DNA of 50,934 nucleotides from Deltaproteobacteria bacterium (GTDB taxonomy: Bacteria > Desulfobacterota > BSN033 > UBA1163), in NCBI GenBank assembly GCA_018333535.1, contig JAGXTA010000019.1:1-50934 (forward strand), given 5' to 3'. The notes under the pieces are model-generated. The model saw only the letters and a program-made list of their open reading frames with translations, made no database searches and was not told the DNA's origin. Both the position numbers and the translations under genes were made by a program. Below are positions 49,118 through 50,934 of this stretch, one piece after another (within the stretch, counting starts at the first letter, position 1; every line of letters starts with the position of its first letter).

Positions 49118-49444
49118 ATGAAGAAAAAATCGTTTAAAGAGCTTTTCGATCAGGCAAAGGAACGGGATACTTATTGGGTTGCCTCCCTCATTCTCGATTT
49201 TACTGAGGGACTTCATAAAATTATGGAGGCAAACGGAGTCTCCAGGAGCGAGCTTGCACGACGCCTTGGAGTCAGCCCTGCTTATATTACTAAGGCGCTT
49301 CGTGGCAATGTCAATTTCACATTAGATTCAATGGTGCGTTTGGTAAGGGCAGCAGGGGGGGAGGTCAGCCTTCATGTTGCACCAAAGGCTCAGAAAAAAA
49401 GTAACGATTTTTATAGAAAACAGGGGATGAAAAAGGCCGCCTAA
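49118..49444 (+). CDS. XRE-family helix-turn-helix protein
   Basis: The 108-residue protein has a leading helix (YWVASLILDFTEGLHKIMEANG) and an HTH_3 domain (SRSELARRLGVSPAYITKALRGNVNFTLDSMVRLVRAAGGEV), then a lysine-rich tail. HigA-type antitoxins have this layout, but there is no toxin gene on either side: upstream is a repeat and downstream are unrelated sequences. It may be a solitary antitoxin or a regulator of its own promoter. The ATG at 49118 has GAAGGTG upstream. Confidence 0.8.
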   Translation: MKKKSFKELFDQAKERDTYWVASLILDFTEGLHKIMEANGVSRSELARRLGVSPAYITKALRGNVNFTLDSMVRLVRAAGGEVSLHVAPKAQKKSNDFYRKQGMKKAA

Positions 49445-49793
49445 TCCAAAGTTAATGAGAAAAGTTCGAGAGTGTCAAAAAGAAGCCTGACCCCGGACAC
49501 CTTTCTTAGAAAGGACATAATGAGAACTTAACCAGGAATGTAGAATCAAGGCTCCAACCTTGATGAATTTAGTGGAAAAGGTGAACGCTAAGAAAATAGA
49601 CTTCCATTACCTCCAATAGAGTGCTTGTCACTGTCTGTACAGAAAGTCCCACAGGTGGCAAAAAATGGTCCATAGTGGTGAACCAAGGGTGATAAGTAAG
49701 CCCTGAGACCATCCTAACCCACCAATATTAAGGACAATTTCGCTATATTGTAAGTAAGAGTACTTTGGCACAATACGTGCACAATGTTAATGG
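49445..49793. other. 349-nt gap with one copy of a direct repeat, no gene
   Basis: No gene was seen. The segment at 49565-49601 recurs at 50126-50162 and could be a gene remnant. A short direct repeat-like word ACACCTTTCTTAGAAAGG lies near the left end. Confidence 0.4.
49565..49601 (+). repeat. direct repeat, left copy (flanks the 49794 gene)
   Basis: Matches 50126-50162 at 32 of 37 positions. Read in one frame both copies encode NLVEK-x-x-x-KKID, and most differences are silent or conservative. Confidence 0.6.
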
Positions 49794-50069
49794 ATGGGTT
49801 TACATTTGGAGCGAAAGGTGGTGAGACGGGTGAGAAGGATAGCTGTAGTTTTATTGGTTTCAATGGTGGTTTTGTCCTTTATCTACATATCTCTTGCGGT
49901 AGAGTTCAAGTATGTCGGCTCTGCTAAGTCTAACAAATATCATTATCCTTCTTGCCAATGGGCACAGAAAACCAAACAAGAAAATCTCGTGAAATTTAAA
50001 TCAACCAAAGAGGCTTTAGATGCGGGATACGTCGCTTGCAAAGTTTGTAGACCGCCGACCCGAGATTAA
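49794..50069 (+). CDS. membrane-anchored protein with an Ada-like metal-binding site
   Basis: The 91-residue protein has an N-terminal basic part (VVRRVRRI), a hydrophobic helix VVLLVSMVVLSFIYISL, then an exported-looking domain YVGSAKSNKYHYPSCQWAQK, QENLVKFKSTKEALDAGY and VACKVCRPP. The C-x-n-C-x2-C pattern with a leading HYPSC is the Ada metal-binding domain found alone or with nucleases. The ATG at 49794 has no clear Shine-Dalgarno sequence and later GTG codons are possible starts. Function unknown; flanked by a 37-bp direct repeat. Confidence 0.65.
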   Translation: MGLHLERKVVRRVRRIAVVLLVSMVVLSFIYISLAVEFKYVGSAKSNKYHYPSCQWAQKTKQENLVKFKSTKEALDAGYVACKVCRPPTRD

Positions 50070-50282
50070 AGCTTTCTGATGTGAGTATAAATCACGAATG
50101 CTGGATCAGGTCTTTAATGTTTGCAGAATTTGGTGGAAAAGATGGACGGTAAGAAAATAGATATGACCCCAATGCGGCGTGTGCCTAACGCGGGCCAAAG
50201 CCCTGACATCCAAGCGACCGAGGCTTTTCTTGGGCCGGCACCTTTATGCGGCATTTTTTCGGATTAAGGAGGAACAAGTACT
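50070..50282. other. 213-nt gap with the right copy of the direct repeat
   Basis: Contains the direct repeat at 50126-50162, then GC-rich sequence with CTAACGCGGGCC and AAGCCCTG, and AAGGAGGAAC before the NYN gene. No gene found. The GCCTAAC word alone is not enough to call an integron attC site. Confidence 0.4.
50126..50162 (+). repeat. direct repeat, right copy
   Basis: Second copy of the 37-bp segment at 49565-49601; five differences in 37. Confidence 0.6.
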
Positions 50283-50642
50283 ATGGCAGATAAGTCGATT
50301 TGCAGAATTGGGATTTTTTACGATGGCTCATACTTCGCCTATCCCCAAAGATACTTCTATCACAAGCGCAACTTGGGCTGGCTTTCATTCAAACCTTTCC
50401 ATTCCCTAATTGAGTCTTACATCAGAACGAAGGAAAAGGGCTACACAGATTATAGAATTGTCTACGCATCCTGGACTCAAGGGATGTTTACTTCATCTGA
50501 AGCAAATGAGTACCAATTACGAAGCGACAGAAATCTTCAACAGGACTTGATGCACGCTGGGATCGAGATCGAATATCTTCCAAATTCAGCTTCGAACCGA
50601 GAGAAAGGTGTTGATGTGGCACTAGCCCCTAAACAAGTATAA
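50283..50642 (+). pseudogene. NYN-domain (PIN-like) nuclease gene disrupted by an IS1380-type element
   Basis: The protein reads ICRIGIFYDGSYFAYPQ, KGYTDYRIVYASWTQG and NREKGVDVALA, with the Asp residues of an NYN/LabA-like fold (FYDGSYF, then GVDVALA). NYN proteins normally continue for another 60 or more residues after the GVDVALA segment, into further acidic residues; here the frame ends after APKQV at 50642, and this tail coincides with the left end of an insertion sequence. AAGGAGGAAC before the ATG at 50283 is a good ribosome site. The gene is probably inactive, since part of the fold and later catalytic residues are missing. The downstream piece is beyond the window. Confidence 0.72.
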
Positions 50643-50934
50643 TTATTTTGGGAGAAAGTGAAAAAGTACTCGAAATGCCCTTCAGATAAGGCTATTATAG
50701 TTTTATCAAAAAACAAAAGCCAATCAGAAAGGAGCATTTCGAGTGAAGAAATTAAACCACAAAATACTATCAAAGCGCAAGAGGAAAATTGAGAAGAGGT
50801 TAGAGCGGAGGAACTGGGAGGACCAAGAGAGGCCGATGTTTAAGGGCTCCAACATTCACTATGAACTGGATGGACGAGACAAAGGGATTGCCTGTGGGGG
50901 GATTGGGGTCATCCATACCCTGGCAAAGCGAATC
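50628..50934 (+). mobile_element. left part of an IS1380-family insertion sequence (runs off the window)
   Basis: The boundary with the NYN gene is near CCCCTAAACAAGTAT at 50627-50641, where the NYN similarity ends. The element contains a leader, AAGGAGC and the transposase start at 50743. The right end and target duplication lie outside the window, so the exact left boundary is approximate to a few bases. Confidence 0.7.
50743..50934 (+). CDS. IS1380-family transposase, N-terminal part
   Basis: The frame starts at GTG 50743 after AAAGGAGC and stays open to the window edge (64 codons). It reads KKLNHKILSKRKRKIEKRL and then MFKGSNIHYELDGRDKGIAC, GGIGVIHTLAKRI. The SNIHYEL...GGIGxIHxLA arrangement is the typical IS1380 (DDE) transposase N-terminus. 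Truncated only by the window end. Confidence 0.9.
   Translation, partial: MKKLNHKILSKRKRKIEKRLERRNWEDQERPMFKGSNIHYELDGRDKGIACGGIGVIHTLAKRI

Noticed and set aside
49118-49444. Complete HigBA toxin-antitoxin pair
   Set aside because: Only the XRE protein is present; no RelE/HigB-like gene lies on either side within the window.
50170-50265. Possible integron attC site (GCCTAAC word and GC-rich stem)
   Set aside because: No matching GTTRRRY right core at the proper distance, no integrase and no cassette array.

Overview
The window reads as a chromosomal segment of an anaerobic, Gram-negative bacterium of the Desulfobacterota (former Deltaproteobacteria) type. The Gram-negative envelope is indicated by kdsB (CMP-Kdo synthesis). 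A strictly or mostly anaerobic, acyl-CoA-based metabolism is indicated by a two-subunit ADP-forming acyl-CoA synthetase, a glutaconyl-CoA decarboxylase-type carboxyltransferase, a tungstate ABC importer, a TAXI-type TRAP transporter and B12/radical SAM and U32 proteins. The phylum call is inference from gene content; no rRNA is present. Gene density is ordinary, and the window is notable for how many intergenic spaces are filled with palindromic repeats.

Layout: 1-355 holds the tail of a transposase-like ORF. 356-8580 holds uppP, a phosphomannomutase/phosphoglucomutase, hisS, tRNA-Gln(CUG), a DUF4143-type ATPase, glnS and an HD-GYP-like membrane protein. 8.8-13.9 kb holds a hotdog thioesterase, the acdA-acdB pair, an OFA-type MFS transporter and a rhomboid protease with a DnaJ C-terminal-like tail. 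14.2-25.4 kb holds tRNA-Glu(CUC), a small coiled-coil protein, a GHKL ATPase, a TAXI-TRAP transporter, a DUF362 protein, a PIN-domain toxin/antitoxin-like pair, and a radical SAM/U32 pair. 25.4-36.9 kb holds hsp20, a nucleotidyltransferase-like protein, an Fe/Mn superoxide dismutase, an aminotransferase, the tungstate module (HTH-PBP regulator, tupA, tupB, tupC), greA, a gcdA-like carboxyltransferase and a Cache sensor without an output domain. 37-48.7 kb holds yifB/comM, two tiny membrane proteins outside the usual length cut-off, a ROK sugar kinase, and a minus-strand block kdsB - lipoprotein - carD - PIN/TRAM - ispD - ispF - gltX - cysS. 48.9-50.9 kb is accessory: an XRE regulator, an Ada-like zinc-site protein and an NYN-domain gene cut by an IS1380-type element that runs off the window.

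Genes that work together: acdA/acdB (energy-conserving acyl-CoA cleavage) lie beside a carboxylate-type MFS carrier and a thioesterase. The tup genes form one importer, headed by a one-component regulator whose PBP-like domain probably senses the oxyanion or a cofactor. The carD to cysS block joins transcription control, isoprenoid precursor synthesis and tRNA charging, as in many bacteria; GlnRS together with a CUG tRNA-Gln shows that direct glutamine charging is available.

The strongest unusual signals are: at least eight families of palindromic repeats, some nested in each other; one such repeat in frame inside cysS; a MITE-like family whose TA-flanked ends supply the stop codons of two convergent genes; two genes whose -10 box lies 6-7 nt from the ATG (probable leaderless mRNAs); a rhomboid/DnaJ-C fusion; uppP that appears to start at ATT; and a hairpin plus U-run at the very start of the hisS transcript. 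No CRISPR array, phage module or complete novel defence island was found.
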